A stretch of DNA of 64,000 nucleotides, taken from Oceanobacter kriegii DSM 6294. Lineage in GTDB: Bacteria > Pseudomonadota > Gammaproteobacteria > Pseudomonadales > Oceanobacteraceae. Both the position numbers and the translations under genes were made by a program. Position 1 is the stretch's first letter; each line of letters opens with the position of its first letter. Below, one piece after another: positions 1-7,115 of the stretch. The stretch spans positions 1 to 64,000 of the forward strand of contig NZ_KE383934.1 of assembly GCF_000422845.1 (NCBI RefSeq), written 5' to 3'. Under the pieces are notes generated by a model, which was not told where the DNA came from, searched no databases, and saw only the letters and a program-made list of their open reading frames with translations.

Positions 1-44
1 ATGCGTTGGCTGCCTTTGAAAAATGGGCCGAAGGCGTGCTCTGA
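1..44 (+). CDS. alaS: C-terminal tail of alanyl-tRNA synthetase (partial)
   Basis: Frame 3 reads ALAAFEKWAEGVL and stops at 42-44. Only the last 13 codons are in the window. The short amphipathic ending resembles the end of AlaS proteins, and alaS lies directly upstream of lysC and csrA in Pseudomonas and relatives, which is the order seen here. The terminator that follows fits the end of a transcription unit. The call rests mainly on synteny because so little of the protein is visible. Confidence 0.5.
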   Translation, partial: ALAAFEKWAEGVL

Positions 45-67
45 TTCGCTTTTGTTCCCCGTATAAA

Positions 68-91
68 AGCAGGCTTCGGCCTGCTTTTTTT
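68..91 (+). terminator. Rho-independent terminator after alaS
   Basis: A 7-bp stem AGCAGGC/GCCTGCT closes a UUCG tetraloop (75-78) and is followed by a run of seven T. This is a textbook intrinsic terminator 24 bases after the alaS stop. Confidence 0.9.
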
Positions 92-94
92 GTT

Positions 95-250
95 TGGGAG
101 GCTGATAAATACAGACCGTTCTTAAAACTGAGCGGGCGATCAGTAATTCCCTCTGTTTGTTCGGGTTGGCTAAAAAACAGTCAAATATGAACCTGCGATA
201 TCTTTCTTGTTAATGACAATTGTTGTTTAATTAGCGCCTTTTTTAGCTAG
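95..250 (+). other. AT-rich leader left of the MITE, upstream of lysC
   Basis: No ORF and no clear sigma-70 promoter were found. The segment near 200-235 is AT-rich and may hold the original lysC promoter, which the inserted element at 251-604 would now separate from lysC by about 400 bases. The words TTTAATTAG occur on both sides of the element (about 225-234 and 614-622). I do not see the conserved helices of a lysine riboswitch. Confidence 0.4.
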
Positions 251-513
251 GGACCCTCTGAATAATTCTGCACAGCTCTGCGCGAGTCCTGCAGGTTGTC
301 AGAACAAGGCGGCGAATGCAGCGGAATGGCTGGCCCTTTCCAAATTCGCCAACACCGTTATGGCGGCCTGCAGGCCGCGCCCAACGGGGAAGACAGGGCA
401 TTGCTGACTCTGTGTCGCTGATTTTTGACTTGACCCGTCAGGCCTGCAAATCAGCTTCGTGATTCAGCGTCGCCCTGTCATCCAGAGCGGGCACCGGGTT
501 ATTCAGAGGGTCC
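251..513 (+). mobile_element. MITE-like element, copy 1 (263 bp)
   Basis: The element has inverted ends: GGACCCTCTGAATAA on the left and its complement on the right (499-513). It contains no ORF that could be a transposase. It carries a perfect 16-bp palindrome GCGGCCTGCAGGCCGC near 364-379. A near-identical 263-bp copy lies inverted at 6734-6996 and a longer one at 30064-30374. The left flank is CTAG, a YTAR word as used by IS5-family transposases. I infer a non-autonomous miniature element mobilised by a transposase encoded elsewhere. Confidence 0.85.
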
Positions 514-517
514 CTGA

Positions 518-604
518 GGCCCCTTTGAATAACTCTGCAAATCCGCTTCGTGATTCAGCGTCGCTCAGCCATCCAGAGCAGGCACCGGGTTTTTCAGAGG
601 GTCC
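518..604 (+). mobile_element. Internally deleted MITE copy in tandem with copy 1
   Basis: It begins with a decayed left end (GGCCCCTTTGAATAACTC) and jumps straight to the last ~65 bases of the family, ending in a proper right end at 590-604. The middle ~175 bases are missing. It sits four bases after copy 1, so the two form a composite from 251 to 604. The right flank is CTGG, one base from the CTAG found left of copy 1. It ends 39 bases before the lysC start codon. Confidence 0.8.
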
Positions 605-643
605 CTGGACACTTTTTAATTAGTCAACTTCGGCTGTTACATC

Positions 644-1885
644 ATGGCACTTTTTGTTCAGAAATACGGCGGTACATCGGTCGGTACGGTAGAGCGTATC
701 GAAGCGGTTGCCGACAAGGTGAAATCCTTCCAGGACGCAGGCCATCAGGTGGTCGTAACGGTCTCGGCGATGAGCGGCGAAACCAACCGCTTGATCGGTT
801 TGGCCAATGCAATTTCTGATAACCCGACGCCGCGTGAAATGGACGTGCTGGTGTCTACCGGCGAGCAGGTCACCATTGCCTTGTTGGCCATGGCCTTGCA
901 AAAGCGCGGCGTTAACGCCCGTTCCTACACCGGCTGGCAGGTAGGCATTAAAACCGACAGCTCCTTTATGAAAGCCCGCATCGAAGACATCGATACGGTT
1001 TCCATGCGCGAACAGCTGGACGCTGGCGGTGTGGTGATTGTGGCCGGTTTCCAGGGTATTGATGACGACAACAACATCACCACGCTGGGCCGTGGCGGTT
1101 CAGACACAACCGGTGTTGCGTTGGCCGCTGCTCTGGGTGCTGACGAGTGTCAGATTTATACCGATGTGGATGGTGTGTACACCACCGACCCGCGCGTTGT
1201 TCCGTCTGCCAAGCGGATGGAGAAGGTGACGTTCGAGGAAATGCTGGAAATGGCCAGCCTCGGCTCCAAGGTATTGCAGATCCGCTCGGTAGAATTTGCC
1301 GGTAAATACAAGGTTCCTCTGCGCGTGCTTTCCACATTCAAGGAAGGCAACGGCACACTGATCACAATGGAGGAGAACAGCTCCGTGGAAAATCCAGTTA
1401 TCTCAGGCATCGCCTTTAACCGTGACGAAGCCAAACTGACCATCAAGGGCGTGCCGGATGTACCGGGTGTGGCCTCAAAGATTCTTGGCCCTGTTAGCGA
1501 CGCCAATGTTGAAGTCGATATGATCGTTCAGAACGTATCGGAAGACGGCACCACCGACTTCACCTTTACCGTACATCGTAACGATTACGCCAAAGCCAAG
1601 ACCATTCTGGAAAACACCGGAGCAGAACTGAAAGCCCGTCACGTGATTGGCACCGACGATATCTGCAAGGTATCCATGGTGGGCGTGGGCATGCGTAGCC
1701 ATGCCGGTGTTGCCAGCAAAATGTTCAAGGTGCTGGCGGACGAGAACATCAACATTCTTGCGATCACCACGTCTGAGATCAAAATCTCTGTGGTAATCGC
1801 TGAGAAGTATCTGGAGTTGGCTGTACGTGCACTGCACTCAGCTTTTGGCCTGGACGCCGAAGAAGAGACACAGGTTCCTTCCTGA
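644..1885 (+). CDS. lysC: Aspartate kinase
   Basis: This 413-residue enzyme phosphorylates aspartate in the first step of lysine, threonine, methionine and diaminopimelate synthesis. The N-terminus has the amino-acid-kinase signature KYGGTSVG (residues 7-14). Two ACT domains fill roughly residues 265-400 and normally bind lysine or threonine for feedback inhibition. The length suits the monofunctional Pseudomonas-type enzyme. An in-frame ATG at 1367 (MEENSSVENP) matches the region where a separate small subunit starts in some relatives, but its ribosome site is weak. The start at 644 has little Shine-Dalgarno sequence. The MITE composite immediately upstream may have changed its promoter. csrA follows 186 bases downstream. 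Confidence 0.97.
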   Translation: MALFVQKYGGTSVGTVERIEAVADKVKSFQDAGHQVVVTVSAMSGETNRLIGLANAISDNPTPREMDVLVSTGEQVTIALLAMALQKRGVNARSYTGWQVGIKTDSSFMKARIEDIDTVSMREQLDAGGVVIVAGFQGIDDDNNITTLGRGGSDTTGVALAAALGADECQIYTDVDGVYTTDPRVVPSAKRMEKVTFEEMLEMASLGSKVLQIRSVEFAGKYKVPLRVLSTFKEGNGTLITMEENSSVENPVISGIAFNRDEAKLTIKGVPDVPGVASKILGPVSDANVEVDMIVQNVSEDGTTDFTFTVHRNDYAKAKTILENTGAELKARHVIGTDDICKVSMVGVGMRSHAGVASKMFKVLADENINILAITTSEIKISVVIAEKYLELAVRALHSAFGLDAEEETQVPS

Positions 1886-2050
1886 GCCTCTTCGATTTTT
1901 ACAAACGGGGGAAACTTCCTGTCAGGAAGGACCCCTAAGAACCAATAGTTCTCAATTTTCGGTGATTTTTCTGACCACGATAGGATCAATGGTCAATACT
2001 GAATAATGAAGAGAACGGGCTCAGCGCCATAGCACCCTAGAACTAATAAA

Positions 2051-2066
2051 CAGGATTTCAGGAGCA
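2051..2066 (+). promoter_or_regulatory. Two CAGGA motifs over the csrA ribosome-binding site
   Basis: CAGGA occurs at 2051-2055 and again at 2059-2063, where it forms the Shine-Dalgarno sequence of csrA (ATG 2072). CsrA binds GGA motifs and represses its own translation in E. coli. I infer possible autoregulation here. A further GGA-containing hairpin, stem CTTCCTG/CAGGAAG, lies at 1915-1929. Confidence 0.5.
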
Positions 2067-2071
2067 ACCCT

Positions 2072-2266
2072 ATGCTTATTCTTACCCGTCGCGTAGGCGA
2101 GACATTGATGGTCGGTGACGATGTGACAGTGACCGTACTGGGCGTCAAAGGCAATCAGGTACGTATTGGTGTTAACGCACCAAAAGAAGTAGCTGTGCAT
2201 CGCGAGGAAATTTACCAACGTATCCAACGAGAGAAAGACGGTGGTGATCCGAACGGTAACTACTAA
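2072..2266 (+). CDS. csrA: Carbon storage regulator CsrA/RsmA
   Basis: This 64-residue RNA-binding protein forms a dimer that binds GGA motifs in mRNA leaders, and so controls carbon flow, motility and biofilm genes. The sequence [18 protein letters not shown] and the [19 protein letters not shown] core are essentially family consensus. Leu4 and Arg44, both important for RNA binding in E. coli CsrA, are conserved. A strong CAGGAG precedes the start. It sits between lysC and tRNA-Ser as in Pseudomonas, where it is called rsmA. Confidence 0.98.
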   Translation: MLILTRRVGETLMVGDDVTVTVLGVKGNQVRIGVNAPKEVAVHREEIYQRIQREKDGGDPNGNY

Positions 2267-2292
2267 ATTTTTGTTTTTCTTATAAATTTCTC

Positions 2293-2320
2293 TTGGCAAG
2301 ACGAAAAAACGTGGTAATAT
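2293..2320 (+). promoter_or_regulatory. Promoter of tRNA-Ser with a GC-rich discriminator
   Basis: TTGGCA (2293-2298) and TAATAT (2315-2320) are separated by 16 bases. They are followed by GCGCGCC, a GC-rich discriminator typical of stringently controlled stable-RNA promoters. Confidence 0.75.
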
Positions 2321-2334
2321 GCGCGCCGTGTTGA

Positions 2335-2425
2335 GGAGAGATGGCCGAGTGGCTGAAGGCGCACCCCTGCTAAGGGTGTATAGGTTTATACCCTATCGAG
2401 GGTTCGAATCCCTCTCTCTCCGCCA
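2335..2425 (+). tRNA. tRNA-Ser(GCT)
   Basis: The acceptor stem GGAGAGA/TCTCTCC, a long variable arm and the encoded CCA end give a 91-nt class II tRNA. The anticodon GCT lies in the loop within CCCCTGCTAAGGG. It reads AGC and AGU codons. It lies between csrA and the tRNA-Arg genes, as in Pseudomonas. Confidence 0.97.
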
Positions 2426-2462
2426 CGTTTTTTCTACCCCGGTAGATAGCGTAAAAAAAGTG

Positions 2463-2490
2463 TTGACTCTTTAAGAATTATCACTAAAAT
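2463..2490 (+). promoter_or_regulatory. Promoter of the tRNA-Arg pair
   Basis: TTGACT (2463-2468) and TAAAAT (2485-2490) have 16-base spacing and precede ACGCGCCCC, again a GC-rich discriminator. It lies 16 bases before the first tRNA-Arg gene and could drive both copies. Confidence 0.75.
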
Positions 2491-2506
2491 ACGCGCCCCA
2501 CGATAC

Positions 2507-2583
2507 GCGCTCGTAGCTCAGCTGGATAGAGTACCTGGCTACGAACCAGGCGGTCGGAGGTTCGAATCCTCCCGAGCGCGCCA
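2507..2583 (+). tRNA. tRNA-Arg(ACG), copy 1
   Basis: This is a 77-nt cloverleaf with acceptor stem GCGCTCG/CGAGCGC and encoded CCA. The anticodon ACG is at 2541-2543. Its first A is normally deaminated to inosine by TadA, which lets it read CGU, CGC and CGA. Confidence 0.97.
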
Positions 2584-2628
2584 TTCAATACCTCATTGAA
2601 TGCGAACATATCGTGAACAATTTGATGC

Positions 2629-2705
2629 GCGCTCGTAGCTCAGCTGGATAGAGTACCTGGCTACGAACCAGGCGGTCGGAGGTTCGAATCCTCCCGAGCG
2701 CGCCA
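2629..2705 (+). tRNA. tRNA-Arg(ACG), copy 2
   Basis: Identical in sequence to the copy at 2507-2583 and 45 bases downstream of it, probably in the same transcript. Its last 19 bases form the start of the 93-bp direct repeat described next. Confidence 0.97.
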
Positions 2706-2779
2706 CTCAAATTCCTCTTGTTATACCTCCGAAAGAAAATAATCCCAGTACGTATACAAAAATCTCCGACAAGCGACGG
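2687..2779 (+). repeat. 93-bp direct repeat, unit 1 (starts inside tRNA-Arg copy 2)
   Basis: The unit begins in the T arm of tRNA-Arg copy 2 (AATCCTCCCGAGCGCGCCA) and runs into the spacer. It recurs at 2858-2950 with only three C/T differences. The two units start 171 bases apart. The first unit therefore includes a functional tRNA end, and the second carries only a 19-base tRNA tail. Confidence 0.9.
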
Positions 2780-2857
2780 AGGTGAGAAGCTCCTTGGGTT
2801 CGCTTCGAGCGTAGCGAGAAAACGTCGGAGGAACGACGACGGCCCGCAGGGCGCAGT

Positions 2858-2950
2858 AATCCTCCCGAGCGCGCCACTCAAATTCCTCTTGTTATACCTC
2901 TGAAAGAAAATAATCCCAGTACGTATATAAAAATCTCCGACAAGTGACGG
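2858..2950 (+). repeat. 93-bp direct repeat, unit 2 (tRNA-Arg tail remnant)
   Basis: Copy of 2687-2779 with three transitions. The 78 bases between the units (2780-2857) contain short inverted words such as CGCTTCGAGCG and no ORF. The arrangement looks like a tRNA-gene duplication that was mostly deleted, or an att-like repeat left by an excised element. No integrase is nearby. The remaining gap to the DUF523 gene (2951-3097) shows nothing recognisable. Confidence 0.85.
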
Positions 2951-3097
2951 CTTTCTGATTTATCGCTGTTGTCACCTTACTTTCTTGTTTCCATCCCCTT
3001 TATTATTTTCCAACCCTGTCCTGTTTTCAGGCCACTGCCTTATAGCCAAAGTGCCGAGCTGCGGTTACACCCGGCTTTTCGAAAAACTAACGGCTGT

Positions 3098-3604
3098 TCA
3101 AGCGTCTGTCAGCTTTGCCTCGAACCATTGTTTCAGCTCGTCGAATCGTTCCGGTGGAAAGCAGGGAATGCCGTTGGCGGTTAGTAAAGCGGCTGTCGCT
3201 CCCTGATACGGCGTTAGCGTGCCGCTGAAGCTGCCGTCATAGGTGCTATCCGAGCCACAAGACGGAGAGCGGCTTGCCAGCAAGGCAGCAACCGCTCCGT
3301 GCTGACGGGCACTGTCCAGCGCTCGTTGTGCGCCTTCTACAAAGGCATCGGTGACGTCCTGCTGGTCGTTGGTGATGATGCGTGCGGCTCCAGCCAGTAC
3401 AGCAGCACCGTTGCCTCCGGTAATTTCGGCCGCTGGCCGTGGCGTTGGCAGGCCTCCCATCAGCTCCGGGCACACCGGGACAATTAATCCGCGTTGTTGC
3501 CACTGGTTAATGGTTTGCTGAACCGAGGCAACCTTGCTGTCGTTGGCTTTGCCGTCATACCGTACGGGTTCTCCCAGTAAACAGGCGGAAACCAGCAGTT
3601 TCAT
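3098..3604 (-). CDS. DUF523 family protein
   Basis: A 168-residue protein with the DUF523 signatures CLLGEPVRYDGK near the N-terminus, VCPE in the middle and SRSPSCGS later, where cysteines are conserved across the family. The molecular function of the family is not established. Its start ATG overlaps the stop of cmoM in an ATGA junction at 3601-3604, so it is the second gene of a two-gene operon and is probably translationally coupled. Confidence 0.88.
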   Translation of the reverse strand: MKLLVSACLLGEPVRYDGKANDSKVASVQQTINQWQQRGLIVPVCPELMGGLPTPRPAAEITGGNGAAVLAGAARIITNDQQDVTDAFVEGAQRALDSARQHGAVAALLASRSPSCGSDSTYDGSFSGTLTPYQGATAALLTANGIPCFPPERFDELKQWFEAKLTDA

Positions 3605-4431
3605 GGCTGACTCCTGTGGGTATCGGAGGAGTCCGCGGATGAAGGTTTGCGCGCCATCACATGAATATAGCGGCCTAACAGTCGATAGGGGTCTTTCAGA
3701 CCAAATTCCAGATCGGCATCCTGCACACTTTGTTGGCCAATACGCTCACGGATTTTCTGGTGCATATGGTCGTGGATGCAGCGGATGCCGCGCCAGCGCA
3801 CAATCTCAAAGCCTTGTTGTTCCAACGCCTGCATCACGGCCTGCGGGTCCAGCGGATGCTGTGGCGCATTGCCTTCCTTGCGTAAGCGGTCGGTTGCTCC
3901 TTGTGGGGCGTGGGTGCGGCCATTCATCAGCTGTCGCCATTCGTGGCCGTGAAGGTTGTAAAACATCAATGACAGCCAACCGCCGTCGCGGACATGCCGG
4001 GTAATGGTCGGCAGCTCTTGCAATGGGGCTTCCAGCCATTCCAGTACCGCGTGGTTCATCACCAGGTCAAATGGGCCTTGTAACTGTTGTCCGGCGTCTT
4101 GCAATGGGCAACACACCGCGTGCAGAGGCTGCTGGGCGTCATTAAAGGCACTACGGGCATGGCGAATCATTTCTTCAGACAGGTCACACAGCTGAATGTC
4201 AGCACCTTGTTTGGCCAGCTGAAGGGCAAATTGCCCCTGGCCACCGCCGAGGTCGAGTACCCGTTTGCCCTCTAGTGGAATCTTCAGATCCTGAAAATCC
4301 TGCTGCAAGGCAGCCAGACGCAGCTGACCTTTGGGGGTGTCATAAATGGTGCGCCGAAAACGTCCGGCAATGTCGTCGAAATTGCGGTCTGGCTGGCGTT
4401 CGCCGCTGTGCAGTTCTGGTCGGGTGGTCAT
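3601..4431 (-). CDS. cmoM: tRNA 5-carboxymethoxyuridine methyltransferase CmoM
   Basis: This SAM-dependent methyltransferase converts cmo5U34 of tRNA to its methyl ester, broadening wobble reading. Residues near the N-terminus match E. coli CmoM closely (RNFDDIAGRF..IYDTPKGQLR). The SAM-binding motif I is VLDLGGGQGQ, followed by LCDLS and by LGRYIHVMAR at the C-terminus. I place the start at 4431 because GGAG stands about 7 bases before it; the longer in-frame ATG at 4527 adds a non-conserved extension. The product is 276 residues, against 261 in E. coli. It overlaps the downstream DUF523 gene by four bases. Confidence 0.9.
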   Translation of the reverse strand: MTTRPELHSGERQPDRNFDDIAGRFRRTIYDTPKGQLRLAALQQDFQDLKIPLEGKRVLDLGGGQGQFALQLAKQGADIQLCDLSEEMIRHARSAFNDAQQPLHAVCCPLQDAGQQLQGPFDLVMNHAVLEWLEAPLQELPTITRHVRDGGWLSLMFYNLHGHEWRQLMNGRTHAPQGATDRLRKEGNAPQHPLDPQAVMQALEQQGFEIVRWRGIRCIHDHMHQKIRERIGQQSVQDADLEFGLKDPYRLLGRYIHVMARKPSSADSSDTHRSQP

Positions 4432-4579
4432 CGTATTCTCCGCTTGGCCCGGCAGTGTATCGACCTCTCCGGGAGGTGGGAATCTTCGTATTTTGTCGCT
4501 GGCGTCTGATATCACTGCCACAAGCAAAATGTGCCAGAAGTTCTACACTTTTTGGGTGGAACACAGGATTGCCATTGTT

Positions 4580-5410
4580 ATGACCCATGTTAGCGGGGAT
4601 TCATCCAGCGAAAATACCTCAACGACGCCTGATCGCACGATCGCCCGTGAATCCGATTGGCTGTGTGGCGATGAGGCACAGCTGTGCCGTTTTCAGCAGG
4701 AATTGATCACCCTTCGGCAGCAAGTGACCCGGGACCCTCTGACGCAGCTGAATAATGTGCGCTACCTGTTGGAGGCCATTGATCGCGAAACCGAGCGCAC
4801 CGAGCGTTCAGGTTTACCTACCTGCCTGATGATGGTCGATCTGGATCACTTCAAGCAGGTGAACGACACCTGGGGCCACGAGGCAGGTAACCGGGTACTG
4901 GTCGCCACGGCCCGGGTGATTCGGGAAAGTACTCGCAAGTTGGATATTCAATGCCGTTACGGCGGTGAAGAATTTGCGATTGTGCTTCCAACCACGTCGT
5001 TGATGGCAGCCCGGCCGGTTGCGGAACGAATTCGGGAAAACATTGCCGGTTTGTCGTTTGACGAACAGGAGCAAACCTTTACCGTGACGGCCAGCATTGG
5101 CATTGCCATGGTCGAACAGGGCGAGGGTTTGCAGGTCAGTGAGTTTATTGAGCGCGCGGACGCCGAGTTGTATCGGGCCAAGGAAAGTGGCCGTAATCGG
5201 GTCTGTGTTATGCGTGAATCATTGGCTGACAGCCATGTGAACGAAGATGAAAAAGACCTGATGTGGAGCCTGTTCGGCGGTGATCGTGATCAGGAAGGCG
5301 GTTACCAGGATGACTCTGACCCGGCAACAGGCAAATTCAGGTCAGACGCGTCCGATCCGTCGGCATCCGATTGGATGGCCGAGGACTGGGACGACGATTC
5401 GCCAAACTGA
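4580..5410 (+). CDS. Diguanylate cyclase (GGDEF domain)
   Basis: A 276-residue soluble protein predicted to make cyclic di-GMP from two GTP. The GGDEF domain spans about residues 50-210. The signature is DPLTQLNN at its start, the active site RYGGEEF with GGEEF at 128-132, and an inhibitory I-site RKLD five residues before it, so product feedback is likely. No sensory domain or membrane helix precedes it. The last ~65 residues are acidic, disordered-looking and rich in D, S and W. The start is uncertain: ATG 4580 follows the divergent cmoM region with a weak ribosome site, and in-frame ATGs exist at 4529 and 4346. Confidence 0.9.
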   Translation: MTHVSGDSSSENTSTTPDRTIARESDWLCGDEAQLCRFQQELITLRQQVTRDPLTQLNNVRYLLEAIDRETERTERSGLPTCLMMVDLDHFKQVNDTWGHEAGNRVLVATARVIRESTRKLDIQCRYGGEEFAIVLPTTSLMAARPVAERIRENIAGLSFDEQEQTFTVTASIGIAMVEQGEGLQVSEFIERADAELYRAKESGRNRVCVMRESLADSHVNEDEKDLMWSLFGGDRDQEGGYQDDSDPATGKFRSDASDPSASDWMAEDWDDDSPN

Positions 5411-5411
5411 T

Positions 5412-5897
5412 TCAACGTGGCTTGCGATTGCGCGTTAGCCAGCGATCGAATGAATTGGAAAACTGCTGCTTGTCGCGTTGATCAAATGCCGATGGCCCAC
5501 CGCTTTGCATGCCGCTTGAGCGCATGGTTTCGTAAAAGTCCCGCATATTCAGACGCTGTTTAATGGTTTCCCGGCTGTAGGGTTCGCCGCGGGGATTGAT
5601 GGCGTCCAGCCCCTTTTCCAATGCCTCTGCAGCCAGAGGAATGTCCTGCGTCACCAGCAGATCGCCCGCCTGGCAGCGTTCAATAATGGTGTGATCGGCA
5701 ACGTCAAAACCGGAGGCCACGGAGAGCTTTTTGATCCATGGCGAATTCGGCAAGGGCAGTGGGTGGTTCGACACAAACCAGGTGGTGGTTTCGGTGCGAT
5801 TGGCGGCCCGACAGATGACCTCGCGGACGACCGCTGGAATGGCATCGGCATCAATCCAGACTTCGGGCTGGCGTGTTTGCGGGGATTGTTCAGACAT
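5412..5897 (-). CDS. yaiI: UPF0178 (YaiI/DUF188) family protein
   Basis: A 161-residue protein matching the YaiI family: VWIDADAIPAVVREVICRAA at the start, a DLLVTQDIPLAAEALEKG segment, and NMRDFYETMRSSG. The conserved aspartates suggest a PIN-like nuclease fold, but no biochemical role is established. I chose the ATG at 5897, which gives the usual family length; 5942 is a longer alternative. It is convergent with the diguanylate cyclase gene, with one base between the stops. Confidence 0.88.
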   Translation of the reverse strand: MSEQSPQTRQPEVWIDADAIPAVVREVICRAANRTETTTWFVSNHPLPLPNSPWIKKLSVASGFDVADHTIIERCQAGDLLVTQDIPLAAEALEKGLDAINPRGEPYSRETIKQRLNMRDFYETMRSSGMQSGGPSAFDQRDKQQFSNSFDRWLTRNRKPR

Positions 5898-5963
5898 AGG
5901 GGTCTCTGACGGCGGCGATATTGCTGCGGCTATCATAGCCAAAAGCCGCCGCTTGTGCTGCCG

Positions 5964-6617
5964 TCAGTGTCGCCACCCCGTCAGCTGCTGTGATGTTTTT
6001 GAGTCGGGTATTTTTGTTGAGTAAATAGGCTTCAATTGTCGGGGTTTTGAATACGGGCGATTGGCATCGCTGACTGAATGGGCCAGTTCATCCACAGGCT
6101 GCTGTGTGATCAGGGCGTAACCGCAATGGCGCGGAAACAGCATGGGCATTCGCTCGTTGGTTTCACCTGTTGGGATGTGTGTTGCCACTTCGTCGGCGGG
6201 GTAAAATTCCTGCGCTGCTGCGAATACCGATGCTGCGCTGAAAAGCGGAGCGTCCAGCACATCGGTTTGCTGGCTGTGAATCAATCTTGCCACTGCGGAA
6301 GCCTGAACACCGCTGGACAAGAAACAAAAGGCCCAGCCGTGCCAGTGCTGGTTTTGATGTGCACCGTAGGCCAGTAAGGCCGCCGTTGAACGGCTGTCTG
6401 GAGCAATACCGTAATGGCACTGCAGGGATTCCAGCAGGTAATTGGATTGCCAGCGGGATTGGGCGAACAGCACATAGAGCGGTGCGTCGATGGCTTTCAG
6501 CTGTTCCAGCTGGGCGGCTAGCCCGGAGGGTGGCTGTGTGGCATTCGAAGGTGTGTCTAACGATCGTTCAACGGCCGTGTCGACGATCAAAATAATACCG
6601 ATGTTTGTTTTTTTCAT
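5964..6617 (-). CDS. Hypothetical protein, unrecognised
   Basis: A 217-residue ORF that I cannot assign. It starts MKKTNIGIILIVDTAVE, with a short hydrophobic stretch (residues 6-13) too short for a clear signal peptide. Hydrophobic and polar residues alternate as in a globular alpha/beta protein, with SGVQASAVARL and ITQQPVDELAHSV segments and a basic, polar C-terminal 40 residues. It lies 66 bases upstream of yaiI on the same strand. A MITE lies 116 bases upstream of its start. It is probably a real gene because the antisense ORFs over it are shorter and look random. Confidence 0.55.
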   Translation of the reverse strand: MKKTNIGIILIVDTAVERSLDTPSNATQPPSGLAAQLEQLKAIDAPLYVLFAQSRWQSNYLLESLQCHYGIAPDSRSTAALLAYGAHQNQHWHGWAFCFLSSGVQASAVARLIHSQQTDVLDAPLFSAASVFAAAQEFYPADEVATHIPTGETNERMPMLFPRHCGYALITQQPVDELAHSVSDANRPYSKPRQLKPIYSTKIPDSKTSQQLTGWRH

Positions 6618-6733
6618 GGGTATATCTCGATCTGATTACCCGAATAACGCTATCGGAAGGCTGGCAGTGGGGCAAAGCGATGAACGGAATGACAGGATCG
6701 GATTGCCGTCAGGTACGACATATCAACCGCTAA

Positions 6734-6996
6734 GGACCCTCTGAATAACTCGGTGCCTGCTCTGGATGACAGGGCGAAGCTGAATCACGAAGCTGATTTG
6801 CAGGCCTGACGGGTCAAGTCAAAAATCAGCGACACAGAGTCAGCAATGCCCTGTCTTCCCCGTTGGGCGCGGCCTGCAGGCCGCCATAACGGCATTGGCG
6901 AATTTGGAAAGGGCCAGCCATTCCGCTGCATTCGCCGCCTTGTTCTGACAACCTGCAGGACTCGCGCAGAGCTGTGCAGAGTTATTCAGAGGGTCC
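6734..6996 (-). mobile_element. MITE-like element, copy 2 (263 bp, inverted)
   Basis: Same length as the copy at 251-513 and nearly identical, but in the opposite orientation. Ends GGACCCTCTGAATAA and its complement are perfect. The flanks are CTAA (6730-6733) and TTAA (6997-7000), both YTAR words, consistent with a 4-bp target duplication that has changed by one base. It lies between the unrecognised gene and the 3' end of the malonate locus. No transposase is encoded. Confidence 0.88.
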
Positions 6997-7051
6997 TTAA
7001 GCTAATGCTGAGGTGTAAGTTGAGCTTGTAAGTAGAGTTATGAGTTGAGTT

Positions 7052-7100
7052 CGCCGCCAGTCAGTTCGCCAACCTGAGGGCTGGCGGCTGACTGACGGCG
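7052..7100 (-). terminator. Long hairpin after madM
   Basis: An outer stem CGCC..CAGTCAG/CTGACTG..GGCG and an inner stem CGCC..CC/GG..GGCG enclose the loop TGAG. There is no T-run, so it may stabilise the 3' end of the malonate transcript or aid termination rather than act as a classical terminator. It lies 16 bases after the madM stop. The rest of 7001-7115 shows nothing else. Confidence 0.45.
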
Positions 7101-7115
7101 ATGGAGCTGATGCGC

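Noticed and set aside
95-643. Lysine riboswitch in the lysC leader
   Set aside because: The long leader is explained by the MITE composite; no conserved five-helix aptamer or terminator switch is visible.
2687-2950. attL/attR of a resident prophage or island at tRNA-Arg
   Set aside because: Only 78 bases lie between the repeats and no integrase or phage gene is near. At most it is a scar.
4732-4744. GGGACCCTCTGA inside the diguanylate cyclase gene, matching the MITE end
   Set aside because: It encodes the conserved RDPLT motif of the GGDEF domain, has no partner end nearby and is explained by coding constraint and chance.
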